From positions 111,039-175,038 of the forward strand of contig NZ_JABFHG010000014.1 of NCBI RefSeq assembly GCF_013112485.1: a stretch of 64,000 nt of DNA, in the 5' to 3' direction. How positions within the stretch are numbered: the first letter of the stretch is position 1; each line of letters starts with the position of its first letter. The stretch comes from Roseicella sp. DB1501. Its GTDB lineage: Bacteria; Pseudomonadota; Alphaproteobacteria; Acetobacterales; Acetobacteraceae. Positions 9,202-19,738 of this stretch are shown here, piece after piece. Under the pieces are notes generated by a model that did not search any database, was not told the origin of the DNA, and worked only from the letters and a program-made list of their open reading frames with translations. Both the position numbers and the translations under genes were made by a program.

Positions 9202-10149
9202 GTGGACGATCCCTACCAGATCCTCGGCGTGCCGAAGACGGCCTCGGCGGAGGAGATCCGCAAGGCCTATCGGCGTCTCGCCAAGCAATGGCATCCCGAC
9301 ACCAACCCGGACAAGCCGGAGGCGGAGGCGCGCTTCAAGGCGATCAGCGCCGCCAACGCCCTGCTCTCCGATCCGGAGCAGCGGGCCCGGTTCGACCGCG
9401 GCGAGATCGACGCCTCGGGCGCCGAGCGCGCTCCGCCCGGCGCATATCCTGGGGCCGGCCCCGGCGGCGGCTGGCGCGAATGGGCCGAGGCGCCGCAGGG
9501 GGCGCGCTACCAGTCGCGCAGCTACGGCTTCGGCGGCGAGGGGCCGGGCGGCAGCTACGAGGCCGAGGATTTCGAGGATCTGCTGTCGCGCGCCTTCGGG
9601 ACCGGCGCCCGCCGCGGCGGGCCGCGCCGCGGCGCCGATATCCAGGTGGCGTTGCACGTCCCCTTCCTCGATGCCGTGCGCGGCGCCACCCGGCAGGTGA
9701 CGCTGCCGGATGGGCGCCGGATCAACCTGACCATTCCGAAGGGGGCGCAGGACGGGACGGTGCTGCGCCTGGCCGGGCAGGGCATGCCGGGCCAGGGCGA
9801 GGGGGCTCCGGCGGGCGACATCCTGGCGGTGGTCGAGATCGAGCCGCATCCGCTGTTCCGGCGCGAGGGCAACGACATCCTGCTCGACCTGCCGGTGACG
9901 CTGAAGGAGGCGCTGCTCGGCGCCAAGGTCGAGGTGCCGACGATCGAGGGACCGGTGACCATGACCATCCCGCCCTATTCCAGCGAGGGAAGCCGGCTGC
10001 GGCTGCGCGGCCGCGGCATCGATGGCGGCCACCAGATCGCGGTGCTGCATGTGGTGATGCCGAAGGGGCCGGAGCCGGCGCTGGAGGAATTCCTGAGCGG
10101 CTGGACGCCGCGGGATGGCAGCAACCCACGGGCGGGGATGCACGCATGA
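9202..10149 (+). CDS. cbpA: DnaJ-class co-chaperone CbpA
   Basis: The 315-residue protein has an N-terminal J-domain (DPYQILGVPKTASAEEIRKAYRR, then the HPD tripeptide in KQWHPDTNP), a glycine-rich linker, and the two beta-rich C-terminal substrate domains (DIQVALHVPFLDAVRGA and later DILLDLPVTLKEALLGAK). The cysteine-rich zinc domain of true DnaJ is absent, which makes it a CbpA-type protein that stimulates the DnaK ATPase. The start is GTG at 9202, placed by the J-domain N-terminus and the upstream purine-rich GGAGGAGTGAGAGG. Its stop overlaps the start of cbpM by four bases. Confidence 0.93.
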   Translation: MDDPYQILGVPKTASAEEIRKAYRRLAKQWHPDTNPDKPEAEARFKAISAANALLSDPEQRARFDRGEIDASGAERAPPGAYPGAGPGGGWREWAEAPQGARYQSRSYGFGGEGPGGSYEAEDFEDLLSRAFGTGARRGGPRRGADIQVALHVPFLDAVRGATRQVTLPDGRRINLTIPKGAQDGTVLRLAGQGMPGQGEGAPAGDILAVVEIEPHPLFRREGNDILLDLPVTLKEALLGAKVEVPTIEGPVTMTIPPYSSEGSRLRLRGRGIDGGHQIAVLHVVMPKGPEPALEEFLSGWTPRDGSNPRAGMHA

Positions 10150-10493
10150 TCCGGCTCGAGGATTTGCGAGGCTTGGTCCCCGAGGCTCCGTCCGCCGAGG
10201 TCACGGTCTGGATCGAGCGCCGCTGGCTGCGGGCGGAGCGGGCGCCGGACGGCGCCTGGGTCCTCACCGAGATGGATGTGGCGCGGGTGCGGCTGCTGAC
10301 CGAGCTGCGCGTGACGCTGGAGGTGACGGAGGAGGCGATGCCGGTCGTCCTCTCGCTGATCGACCAGCTCTACGATGCGCGCCGGACGGTGCGGGCGCTG
10401 CTCGGCGCCCTGGAGGAGCAGCCCGACCCGGTGCGGCAGACGGTCCTGGCGGCGGCGCGCGCCCGCAGTTGCGCGGAGCGGGGCGAAGCCTAG
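10146..10493 (+). CDS. cbpM: CbpM-like modulator of CbpA (MerR-like fold)
   Basis: This 115-residue protein starts in an ATGA overlap with the cbpA stop. It reads IRLEDLRGLVPEAPSAEVTVWIERRWLR and then MDVARVRLLTELRVTLEVTEEAMPVVLSLIDQLYDAR, the pattern of CbpM/chaperone-modulator proteins. CbpM binds the CbpA J-domain and inhibits its co-chaperone activity. The assignment rests on both sequence pattern and the strict cbpA-cbpM neighbourhood. Confidence 0.88.
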   Translation: MIRLEDLRGLVPEAPSAEVTVWIERRWLRAERAPDGAWVLTEMDVARVRLLTELRVTLEVTEEAMPVVLSLIDQLYDARRTVRALLGALEEQPDPVRQTVLAAARARSCAERGEA

Positions 10494-10494
10494 A

Positions 10495-10589
10495 GCGTGA
10501 TCGCTTGAGGTGGACTCACCGAACAGCGTGACTCACGCGATCAAACAGCGGCCTGGACCATGATCCGCGACCCTGTGTGAGCGGATCAT
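10495..10589. repeat. Intergenic double stem-loop, RIME-like candidate; possible terminator
   Basis: Between the convergent ends of cbpM and ispDF there is a 9-bp perfect stem, ATGATCCGC (10560-10568) with GCGGATCAT (10581-10589). Before it lies a weaker stem, TGATCGC (10498-10504) with GCGATCA (10537-10543). The arrangement may terminate transcription from both sides. Its palindromic make-up resembles small dispersed intergenic repeats of alphaproteobacteria, but only one copy is in this window. Confidence 0.5.
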
Positions 10590-10596
10590 TCATGGT

Positions 10597-11748
10597 CTAG
10601 GCGGGCAGCAGCAGCATCGCCGCCGCCTGGGCGGCGATGCCCTCGCCGCGCCCGGTGAAGCCGAGCCGCTCCGTCGTTGTCGCCTTCACCCCGATCCGCT
10701 CCGGCTCGACGCCCAGCAGCCCCGCCAGCCGGGCCTGCATGGCGTCCCGGTGCGGCCCGATCCTCGGCCGCTCGCAGAGCAGGGTGACGTCGGCATTGGC
10801 CAGCATCCCGCCCCGGGCGGCGATGCGCCCGGCAGCGTGGCGGAGGAATTGCGCGCTGTCGGCATCCTTCCAGCGCATCTCGGAGGGCGGGAACCAACGG
10901 CCGATATCGCCCTCGGCGAGGGCGCCGTAGATGGCGTCGCAGAGGGCGTGGATGCCGACATCGGCGTCGGAATGCCCCTCCAGCCCGAACTCGCAGGGGA
11001 TGGTGACGCCGCAGAGCACCATCGGCCGGCCGATCTCGGTCCGGTGCACGTCGAAGCCGGTGCCGATGCGCGGCAGCATGCGGGTCATCAGATGCGCCTC
11101 CACGCGCGCCAGGTCCTCGGGGAAGGTGATCTTCACATTGGTCTCGGCGCCCGCGACGAGGGCGACGGGGCTGCCCATCAGCTCCAGCAGCTGGGCATCG
11201 TCGGTCGCCTCCTCCGCCGCGGCGCGATGCGCGGCGAGCAGCGTCTCGAAGCGGAAGGCCTGCGGAGTCTGGGCGCGGTAGAGGCCGGCGCGCGGCACGG
11301 TCGAGAGGACGATGCCCTCGGCGCCGCGCTTGATCGTATCGGCGACCGGCTGGGCGGGAATGGCGCCAGGCGCACCGAAGAGCGCTGTCAGCAGGGCCGG
11401 GATCGTCCCGGGCGGCACCACCGGCCGCGCCGCGTCATGCACCAACACGGTCGCCGGCGGCGGATCGCGCCGCGCCAGGGCCTCGAGCCCGGCCCGCACG
11501 CTCTCCTGCCGGGTGGCGCCGCCGACGACCGGCGGCAGGGCGGGGAGCCCCTGCAGCAGCCCGGCGACGCGCGCCTCCTCGCCGGCGGCGCAGACCGGCT
11601 GCAGCAGCGTGACCGCGCCCTCGGCGAGCAGGGCCTCGGCGGCGTGCCGCAGGACCGGACGGCCCAGCAGCGGCAGGTACTGCTTCGGCTGGTCGGCGCC
11701 GAATCGGGCGCCACGGCCGGCGGTCATCAGGAGGGCAGCGATCGTCAT
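10597..11748 (-). CDS. ispDF: Bifunctional IspD/IspF enzyme of the MEP isoprenoid pathway
   Basis: The 383-residue fusion has an N-terminal IspD domain (about 1-225; LLMTAGRGARFGADQPKQYLPLLGRPVL, HDAARP) and a C-terminal IspF domain (about 226-383; RIGTGFDVHR with metal-ligand Asp and His, GLEGHSDADV, VKATTTERLGFTGRGEGIAAQA). IspD makes CDP-methylerythritol and IspF makes the cyclodiphosphate. This fusion is common in alphaproteobacteria. It diverges from the dus-ntr operon across a 180-bp gap that should hold both promoters. Confidence 0.96.
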   Translation of the reverse strand: MTIAALLMTAGRGARFGADQPKQYLPLLGRPVLRHAAEALLAEGAVTLLQPVCAAGEEARVAGLLQGLPALPPVVGGATRQESVRAGLEALARRDPPPATVLVHDAARPVVPPGTIPALLTALFGAPGAIPAQPVADTIKRGAEGIVLSTVPRAGLYRAQTPQAFRFETLLAAHRAAAEEATDDAQLLELMGSPVALVAGAETNVKITFPEDLARVEAHLMTRMLPRIGTGFDVHRTEIGRPMVLCGVTIPCEFGLEGHSDADVGIHALCDAIYGALAEGDIGRWFPPSEMRWKDADSAQFLRHAAGRIAARGGMLANADVTLLCERPRIGPHRDAMQARLAGLLGVEPERIGVKATTTERLGFTGRGEGIAAQAAAMLLLPA

Positions 11749-11928
11749 CGCCTGGAGGTGTAGGGCACCGGACAGGCTCTGTCGCCGTCCATAGCCCCTC
11801 TACCGCCTTGCCCGGCTGCCTCGCCATGGCAGTCTTGTCCCAGGCGCCGCGCAAAGATGATGAAAACTGTCACTTTCCGGCCGTGGCGCGTTGCCGGATG
11901 CCCGGTCCTGGACTAGCTTGCTCAAATC

Positions 11929-13032
11929 ATGAGCATCGAAACGCCCCTCGGCGACGGCCGGCCCGCCTCTGTGCCCGAATTGCGGTCGCTCGCGGTCGGT
12001 CCCGTGCAGATCGAGACGCCTGTCTATCTGGCCCCGATGTCGGGGGTCACCGACCTGCCCTTCCGGCGACTCGCCCGCGCCCAGGGCACCGGGATGGTGG
12101 TGAGCGAGATGATCGCCTCCCAGGCCATGGTGCGAGAGAACCGGCAAACCCTGAAGATGGCGGAGGTGGACGGCTTCGGCGCCCCCTCTGCGGTGCAGCT
12201 CGCCGGCTGCGAGCCGGCGGTGATGGCCGAGGCGGCGAAGCTCGCCGCCGATCGCGGGGCGGCCATCGTCGACATCAATTTCGGCTGCCCGGTGAAGAAG
12301 GTGGCGGTCGGCCAGCAGGCCGGCAGCGCCCTGATGCGCGACGAGGCGCGCGCCGCCGCGATCCTCGAGGCGACGGTGCGGGCCGTCTCCGTGCCGGTCA
12401 CGCTCAAGATGCGGATGGGCTGGGACCACGCCTCGCTCAACGCGCCGCGCCTCGCCCGCATCGCCGAGGCGTGCGGCATCCGCCTGGTCACCATCCATGG
12501 CCGCACCCGCCAGCAGCTCTACACCGGCACCGCCGACTGGGCCTTCGTGCGGCAGGTGAAGGAGGCGGTGCGAATCCCGGTCCTGGTCAATGGCGACATC
12601 CTGACGCCGGAGCACGCCGCCGAGGCGCTGCGGCAGTCGGGGGCCGATGGGGTGATGATCGGGCGCGGCTGCTACGGCCGTCCCTGGTTCCCTCGGCAGG
12701 TGGCCGCCTATCTCGCCACCGGCCTGCCGCCGGCCGAGCCGAGCCTCGCCGAGCAGCTGTCCATCCTTCTGGAGCATTACCGCGACATGCTCAGCCACCA
12801 TGGGCGGCAGACCGGCGTGCGCCTCGCGCGCAAGCACATCGCCTGGTATTCCAAAGGCTTGCCGGGCTCGGCGGAATTCCGGTCGAGCATCAACCGGGTC
12901 GATGCGCCGGAGGCGGTGGAGGCGTTGGTCCACGGCTTCTACCAGCCGCTCCTCGATCAGGGGCTGGAGGCGGCGCGGGCCGCCTTCCATGCCCGCGGCC
13001 TCTCGCAGGACGGCGAGCGGATGGCGGCATGA
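11929..13032 (+). CDS. dusB: tRNA-dihydrouridine synthase (DusB/NifR3 type)
   Basis: The 367-residue FMN enzyme reduces uridines in the D-loop of tRNA. Visible marks are APMSGVTDLPFRRLARAQG near the N-terminus, DINFGCPVKKV with the catalytic Cys, VTLKMRMGWD, HGRTRQQLYTG and NGDILTPEHA. The nifR3 gene ahead of ntrB-ntrC is a classic alphaproteobacterial arrangement. Its stop overlaps the ntrB start (ATGA), so it is the first gene of a five-gene operon. The promoter must lie in 11749-11928; a weak TTGCCG-N17-TAGCTT at 11891-11919 is the only candidate I see. Confidence 0.94.
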   Translation: MSIETPLGDGRPASVPELRSLAVGPVQIETPVYLAPMSGVTDLPFRRLARAQGTGMVVSEMIASQAMVRENRQTLKMAEVDGFGAPSAVQLAGCEPAVMAEAAKLAADRGAAIVDINFGCPVKKVAVGQQAGSALMRDEARAAAILEATVRAVSVPVTLKMRMGWDHASLNAPRLARIAEACGIRLVTIHGRTRQQLYTGTADWAFVRQVKEAVRIPVLVNGDILTPEHAAEALRQSGADGVMIGRGCYGRPWFPRQVAAYLATGLPPAEPSLAEQLSILLEHYRDMLSHHGRQTGVRLARKHIAWYSKGLPGSAEFRSSINRVDAPEAVEALVHGFYQPLLDQGLEAARAAFHARGLSQDGERMAA

Positions 13033-14245
13033 GCGGCACCCTCGCTGCCCGGCCGCGCGCCGTCCTGCCGGTGAAGCCTACCCCGAAGCCCGTCCCGAAG
13101 CCGGCGCATGTCACGCCGCTGCCCGAGGCCGCGGCGATCCTCTCCGCCCTGCCGATGCCGGCCGTGGTGCTCGATGCCGAGGACCGCTTCCGCTACGCCA
13201 ATCCCGCGGCTGAGCTGTTCTTCCAGCTCTCCTTCCCGACCCTGGCGGCGATGCGGCTCGGCGACCTGCTGCCGGAGGACAGCCGGCTCCTCGCCCTGCT
13301 GCATCAGGTGCGGCAGCACGAGGCGCCGGTCTCGGACCACGATCTGGCGCTCGAGAGCCCGCGCCTGCACCGGCGCGGCGTGACGGCGCATGGAGCGCCC
13401 CTGCCGGAGATGCCGGGCGGAGTGGTGCTGACGCTGCAGGACGGCTCGACGGCGCAGATGATGAACCGCCAGCTGAACTTCCTCGGCGCCGCCAGGGGGG
13501 CCTCGGCGATGGCGGAGATGCTGGCGCATGAGGTGAAGAACCCGCTCTCCGGCATTCGCGGCGCGGCGCAATTGCTCGAGCAGTCGAGCCTCGACGAGGG
13601 CGACCGCGAGCTCTGTCAGCTCATCCAGGACGAGTCGGACCGGATCCGCGGCCTGGTCGACCGCATGGACATGTTCTCCGACCGCCCGGTCGAGCTGGGG
13701 CCGGTGAACATCCATCAGGTGCTCGATCATGTCCGGCGCGTCGCCCAGACCGGTTTCGCGGCGCATCTCCGGGTGCTGGTGGACTACGATCCCTCGCTGC
13801 CGCAGGTCTGGGGCAACCGCGACCAGCTCGTGCAGATCCTGCTGAACCTGGTGAAGAATGCTGCGGAAGCCGTTGATCCTGCGGCAGGCGAGATCATCCT
13901 CTCCACCGCCTATCATCACGGCGTGCGGATCGCGGTGCCGGGCAGCCGCGACCGGGTGCACCTGCCACTGCAGGTCAGCGTGCGGGACAACGGCCCCGGC
14001 ATCCCCGAGCCGGTTCGCGCCACGCTCTTCGAGCCCTTCGTGACCACCAAGCGGGGCGGGCAGGGGCTCGGCCTGGCGCTGGTGGCCAAGCTCGTCGCCG
14101 ATCAGGGGGGGCTGATCGAATGCGACAGCCGTCCCGGCCGCACCGTCTTCCGTCTTTCCCTCGCCATGCCGCCTGCCGCCGCCCGGAAGCAGGAGGCAGC
14201 CGCGCGGGCCGCCGAGCGCGGCACGGGCATCCGGGCCAAGAGCCG

Positions 14246-14249
<4 letters not shown>
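13029..14249 (+). CDS. ntrB: Nitrogen-regulation sensor kinase NtrB
   Basis: The 406-residue cytoplasmic kinase has a PAS domain at roughly residues 35-140 ([20 protein letters not shown]), the phosphoacceptor His in [20 protein letters not shown], and an HATPase domain with [16 protein letters not shown] and GQGLGLALV. NtrB phosphorylates or dephosphorylates NtrC according to PII signalling. It overlaps both neighbours by four bases. The Pro-Lys-rich N-terminal stretch before the PAS domain ([11 protein letters not shown]) and the basic tail are unusual but look like linkers. Confidence 0.95.
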
Positions 14250-15693
<1,444 letters not shown>

Positions 15694-15694
<1 letters not shown>

Positions 15695-18081
15695 TGCGCG
15701 TTCCGCGCCCGACGGGGCGGCGGCTGGAGGAGGGGGCGGCGCCGGCCGGGCAGCGCGGCGTCTCGCGCCGCATCGCCGACCTGCTGCTCGGCCGCGGCAT
15801 GACCCTCGGCCTTGCGGTCGGGGCGCTGCTGCTCGGCATCGCCACCTTCACCGTGCTCTCCAACGGCAGCCCCTTCGGCCCGACCCGCCCCGGGGTCGAG
15901 ATGGGGCTGATGCTGGTCAGCCTGCTGGTCCTCTGCCTGCTCGGTGCCTCGCTTGCGGGGCGGCTGGTGCGGGTCTGGGCGGAGCGGCGGCGCGGCTCGG
16001 CCGGCGCGCGGCTGCATGTGCGGCTGGTGCTGCTCTTCGGCGTGGTGGCGGTGGTGCCCTCCATCCTCGTCGCCGGCTTCGCCGCCGCCTTCTTCAGCCT
16101 CGGCATCCAGGCCTGGTTCAGCGACCGGGTCCGCACCGCGCTCGAGGCGAGCCGGCAGGTGGCCCAGGCCTATCTGGAGGAGCACCGCAACAACATCCGC
16201 GGCGACGCCCTCGCCATGGCAAACGACCTGAACCGCGCCGGCGGCCAGCTCCTGGCGGATCAGGGGCGCAGTTTCGCCCAGGTGCTCGCCACCCACACGC
16301 TGCTGCGCGGCCTGACCGAGTCGGTGGTCTTCGACCCGACGCTGCGCCGCCCCATGGCGCAATATGGGCCGACCGCCAATTTCGCCCTCGACCCGCCGCC
16401 CGACTGGGCGATCGACATGGCCAAGCAGGGCGACGTCGCCGTGCTGCCGGACGAGCAGGCCGGCCGCGTCCGCGCCGTGGTGGCGCTCGACAGCCGGCCG
16501 ATGCTGATGCTGCTGATCGGCCGGCCGGTCGACCCGGAGGTGGTCAACAACCAGCAACGGGCCGAGCGGGAGGTGGCGCAGTACGAGCAGCTCGACCGCA
16601 ACCGCTATGGCTTGCAGCTCACCTTCATCATGATCTTCGCCGTCGCTGCGCTGCTGGTGCTGCTGGCAGCGGTGCTGATCGGCCTGGTGCTGGCCAACCA
16701 GCTCGCCCGGCCGATCGGGCGGCTGATCGTGGCGGCCGAGCGGGTCCGGGCCGGCGACCTCACGACGCGCGTCGAGGAGGCGGCGACGGATGAGGAGCTG
16801 TCCAGCCTGACCCGGGCCTTCAACCGCATGACCAACCAGCTCGCGGCGCAGCGCGCCGAGCTGATGCAGGCCTACCGGCAGATCGACGACCGTCGCCGCT
16901 TCACCGAGGCGGTGCTGGCCGGCGTCTCGGCCGGCGTCCTCGGCCTCGAGGCGGATGGCCGGATCAACCTGCCGAACCGCCGCTCGAGCGAGCTGCTCGG
17001 CCTCGACCTCGACGCCGCGATCGGCCTGCCGCTCGGCGCGGTGGTGCCGGAATTCGCGCCGCTGCTCGAGCGCGTCATCGAGGAGACGGCGGGGGCGCCT
17101 GAGCGGGCCATCACCGCCGAGATCCGCATCGGGCCGCCCTCCAACCGGCGGACCCTGCTCACCCAGATCGGCGCCGAGCTGCAATCGCCGCCCGAGAGCG
17201 GCGAGGCGCCGCGCATCGCCGGCTACGTGCTCACCTTCGACGACATCACCGAGCTGCTCTCGGCGCAGCGCAAGGCGGCCTGGGCCGATGTGGCGCGGCG
17301 GATCGCGCATGAGATCAAGAACCCGCTGACGCCGATCCAGCTCTCCGCCGAGCGGCTGAAGCGGCGCTACCTGAAGGAGATCCAGTCCGATCCGGATACC
17401 TTCCGGGCCTGCACCGACACCATCGTCCGCCAGGTCGGCGATATCGGCCGCATGGTGGACGAGTTCAGCGCCTTCGCCCGCATGCCGCAGCCGGTGATCA
17501 AGCCGGAGGATCTCGGGCAGGTGCTGCGGGAGGCGCTGGTGCTGCAGCGAGACGCGCATCCCGAGATCGAGTACCGGATCGACCTGCCGGAAGCGGCACC
17601 GGTGGTGCCCTGCGACCGGCGCCTGCTGGGCCAGGCCCTGACCAACCTGCTGCAGAACGCGGCGGATGGGATCGCCATGCGCCTCCAGGCGGAAGGCGAG
17701 TCGGCCGCACCCCGCGCCCCGGGCGAAGCCGCCGGACACATCACCGTGCGAATCGAGCCCGGCGAGGACATGGTGGCCATCGCGGTGGAGGATGACGGGA
17801 TCGGCCTGCCCCAGGGCGAGGAGCGGGAGCGGCTCGCCGAGCCCTATGTCACGCACAAGGCGAAAGGAACCGGCCTCGGCCTTGCCATCGTGAAGAAGAT
17901 CATGGAGGACCATGGCGGTAGGCTGGGGCTCGAGGACAGGCCCCCCGACCCGGGCCAGGGCACGCTGCCCGGCGGCGCCCGGGCCGTGCTGACCCTGCCC
18001 TGGCGGCCGGCGCAGGATCGGCCCCTGGCAACGGAGAGCGACCGTCCGGATGGGAGCATGAGGCGCGCGCATGGCGCATGA
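15694..18081 (+). CDS. ntrY: Membrane sensor kinase NtrY
   Basis: The 795-residue kinase has several N-terminal membrane segments (about 35-55, 70-92, 110-140), an extracytoplasmic region, another membrane helix around 305-335 (FIMIFAVAALLVLLAAVLIGLVL), a HAMP domain (ARPIGRLIVAAERVRAGDL), a PAS domain, the phospho-His in RRIAHEIKNPLTPIQLSAERL, and an HATPase domain (NLLQNAADG, DDGIGLP, GTGLGLAIVKKI). It pairs with NtrX and is implicated in nitrogen, nitrate and redox responses. Its 3' end overlaps ntrX by 11 bases. Confidence 0.95.
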
Positions 18082-19513
18082 GATCCTGATCGTCGACGAC
18101 GAGCCGGACATCCGTGCCCTCATCGAGGGCATCCTGACGGATGAGGGCTACGAGACGCGGCAGGCCCACAACAGCGACACGGCGCTCGCAGCCTTCAAGC
18201 AGCGCCGCCCGTCCATGGTGGTCCTGGACATCTGGCTGCAGAATTCGAAGCTCGACGGCCTCGGCATCCTGAACGCGCTGCACCGCGAGGAGCCGCAGAT
18301 CCCGGTGGTGATGATCTCCGGCCACGGCACGATCGAGACCGCGGTGCGGGCAATCCAGCAGGGGGCCTACGACTTCATCGAGAAGCCGTTCAACTCCGAC
18401 CGCCTGCTGCTGGTCGTGGCGCGGGCGCTGGAGGCGGCGCGGCTGCGGCGGGAGAATTCCGAGCTGCGGCTGCGCGCCGGGCCGGAGACCGAGCTGGTCG
18501 GGATCTCGCAGGCGATCAACCAGCTCCGCACGGCGATCGAGCGCGTGGCGCCGACCGGCTCCCGCGTGCTGATCACCGGGCCGGCCGGCTCGGGCAAGGA
18601 GGTCGCGGCGCGGATGATCCATGCCCGATCGCGCCGCGCCGACGGGCCCTTCGTCGCGCTCAACTGCGCCACGCTCAATCCCGGGCGGTTCGAGGAGGAG
18701 CTGTTCGGCCTGGAGGCGGGGGCCGACCCGCTCGCCGCGCCGCGCCGGGCCGGGGTGCTCGAGCGGGCGCATGGCGGCACCCTGCTGCTCGACGAGGTGG
18801 CGGACATGCCGCTCGAGACCCAGGGCAAGATCGTCCGCGCGCTGCAGGAGCAGGGCTTCGAGCGGGTCGGCGGGGCGACGCGGGTGAAGGTGGATGTGCG
18901 GGTGCTGGCCACCACCAACCGCGACCTGCAGGCCGAGATCGGTGCCGGCCGTTTCCGCGAGGATCTTTACTACCGCCTGGCGGTGGTGCCGCTGAAGATC
19001 GCCTCGCTGCGCGAGCGCCGCGAGGACGTGCCGGCCCTGGCGCGGCATTTCATGATCCGCTCGGCCGAGCTCTCCGGCATCCCGGCGCGCGAGCTGGCCG
19101 AGGACACGCTGGCGGCGCTGCAGGCCTATGACTGGCCGGGCAATGTCCGGCAGCTCCGCAACCTCATCGACTGGCTGCTGATCATGGCGCCGGGCGAGGC
19201 GCGGGATCCGATCCGCGCCGAGATGCTGCCGCCCGAGGTGGGCTCGGCGGCGCCGGCGATGCTGAAGCTCGACCGCTCCTCCGAGATCATGACCCTGCCG
19301 CTGCGCGAGGCGCGGGAACTCTTCGAGAAGCAGTATCTCGAGGCGCAGCTGCTGCGCTTCGGCGGCAATATCAGCCGGACCGCGAATTTCGTCGGCATGG
19401 AGCGGAGCGCGCTGCACCGGAAGCTGAAGTTCCTCGGCGTCCAGGCCGAGGACCGCGCCCCGGCCCAGGCCGCCGCCGCGGCGGCCTCGGCGGCGGCCGG
19501 GCCGACGATCTAA
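18071..19513 (+). CDS. ntrX: Response regulator NtrX
   Basis: The 480-residue protein has a receiver domain (VDDEPDIR, phosphoacceptor Asp in VVLDIWLQ), an AAA+ domain (GPAGSGKE, LLDEVADMPLETQGKIVRALQEQ) and a C-terminal Fis-type HTH (GNISRTANFVGMERSALHRKL). The sigma-54 GAFTGA loop is missing: the place reads EELFGLEAGADPLAAPRRAGV. As in other alphaproteobacterial NtrX proteins, it is therefore unlikely to act as a standard sigma-54 activator. The Ala-rich tail (AQAAAAAASAAAG) is low complexity. Last gene of the operon. Confidence 0.94.
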   Translation: MAHEILIVDDEPDIRALIEGILTDEGYETRQAHNSDTALAAFKQRRPSMVVLDIWLQNSKLDGLGILNALHREEPQIPVVMISGHGTIETAVRAIQQGAYDFIEKPFNSDRLLLVVARALEAARLRRENSELRLRAGPETELVGISQAINQLRTAIERVAPTGSRVLITGPAGSGKEVAARMIHARSRRADGPFVALNCATLNPGRFEEELFGLEAGADPLAAPRRAGVLERAHGGTLLLDEVADMPLETQGKIVRALQEQGFERVGGATRVKVDVRVLATTNRDLQAEIGAGRFREDLYYRLAVVPLKIASLRERREDVPALARHFMIRSAELSGIPARELAEDTLAALQAYDWPGNVRQLRNLIDWLLIMAPGEARDPIRAEMLPPEVGSAAPAMLKLDRSSEIMTLPLREARELFEKQYLEAQLLRFGGNISRTANFVGMERSALHRKLKFLGVQAEDRAPAQAAAAAASAAAGPTI

Positions 19514-19545
19514 GAGCGTCCATCAAAACCGTCGCTACCCGTTGC

Positions 19546-19731
19546 CCTGCTGCGGCTTTGCCGCAGCAGGCTGTGGCGGTTCTGGGGCAGAAGGGGACTC
19601 CATGGGGCCCCCGCAAAGCCGCGAAGCGGTTTTGCGGGGAGTTCAGATCGGACCGCCAGAGGCGAGGCGCCGGCCGGCGCTTCCCTTCGGCGGCGAAGCC
19701 GGCCTAAACCGGAGGCCTCGCAGGCCTTCGG
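19546..19731. repeat. Cluster of hairpins between ntrX and the aminotransferase gene
   Basis: Stem 1: 11-bp perfect arms 19546-19556 and 19560-19570 around TTT. Stem 2: 13-bp arms 19610-19622 and 19626-19638 around GAA, with one G-U pair. A 14-bp palindrome GCGCCGGCCGGCGC lies at 19667-19680. Stem 3: 9-bp arms 19709-19717 and 19723-19731. The first stem is well placed to stop ntr operon transcription, though it lacks a T-run. Together they fill the 225-bp gap and leave no room for a gene. Confidence 0.75.
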
Positions 19732-19738
19732 GGACCCT

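Noticed and set aside
19546..19731. Possible CRISPR-like repeat array
   Set aside because: The palindromes differ from each other in sequence and there are no equal spacers.
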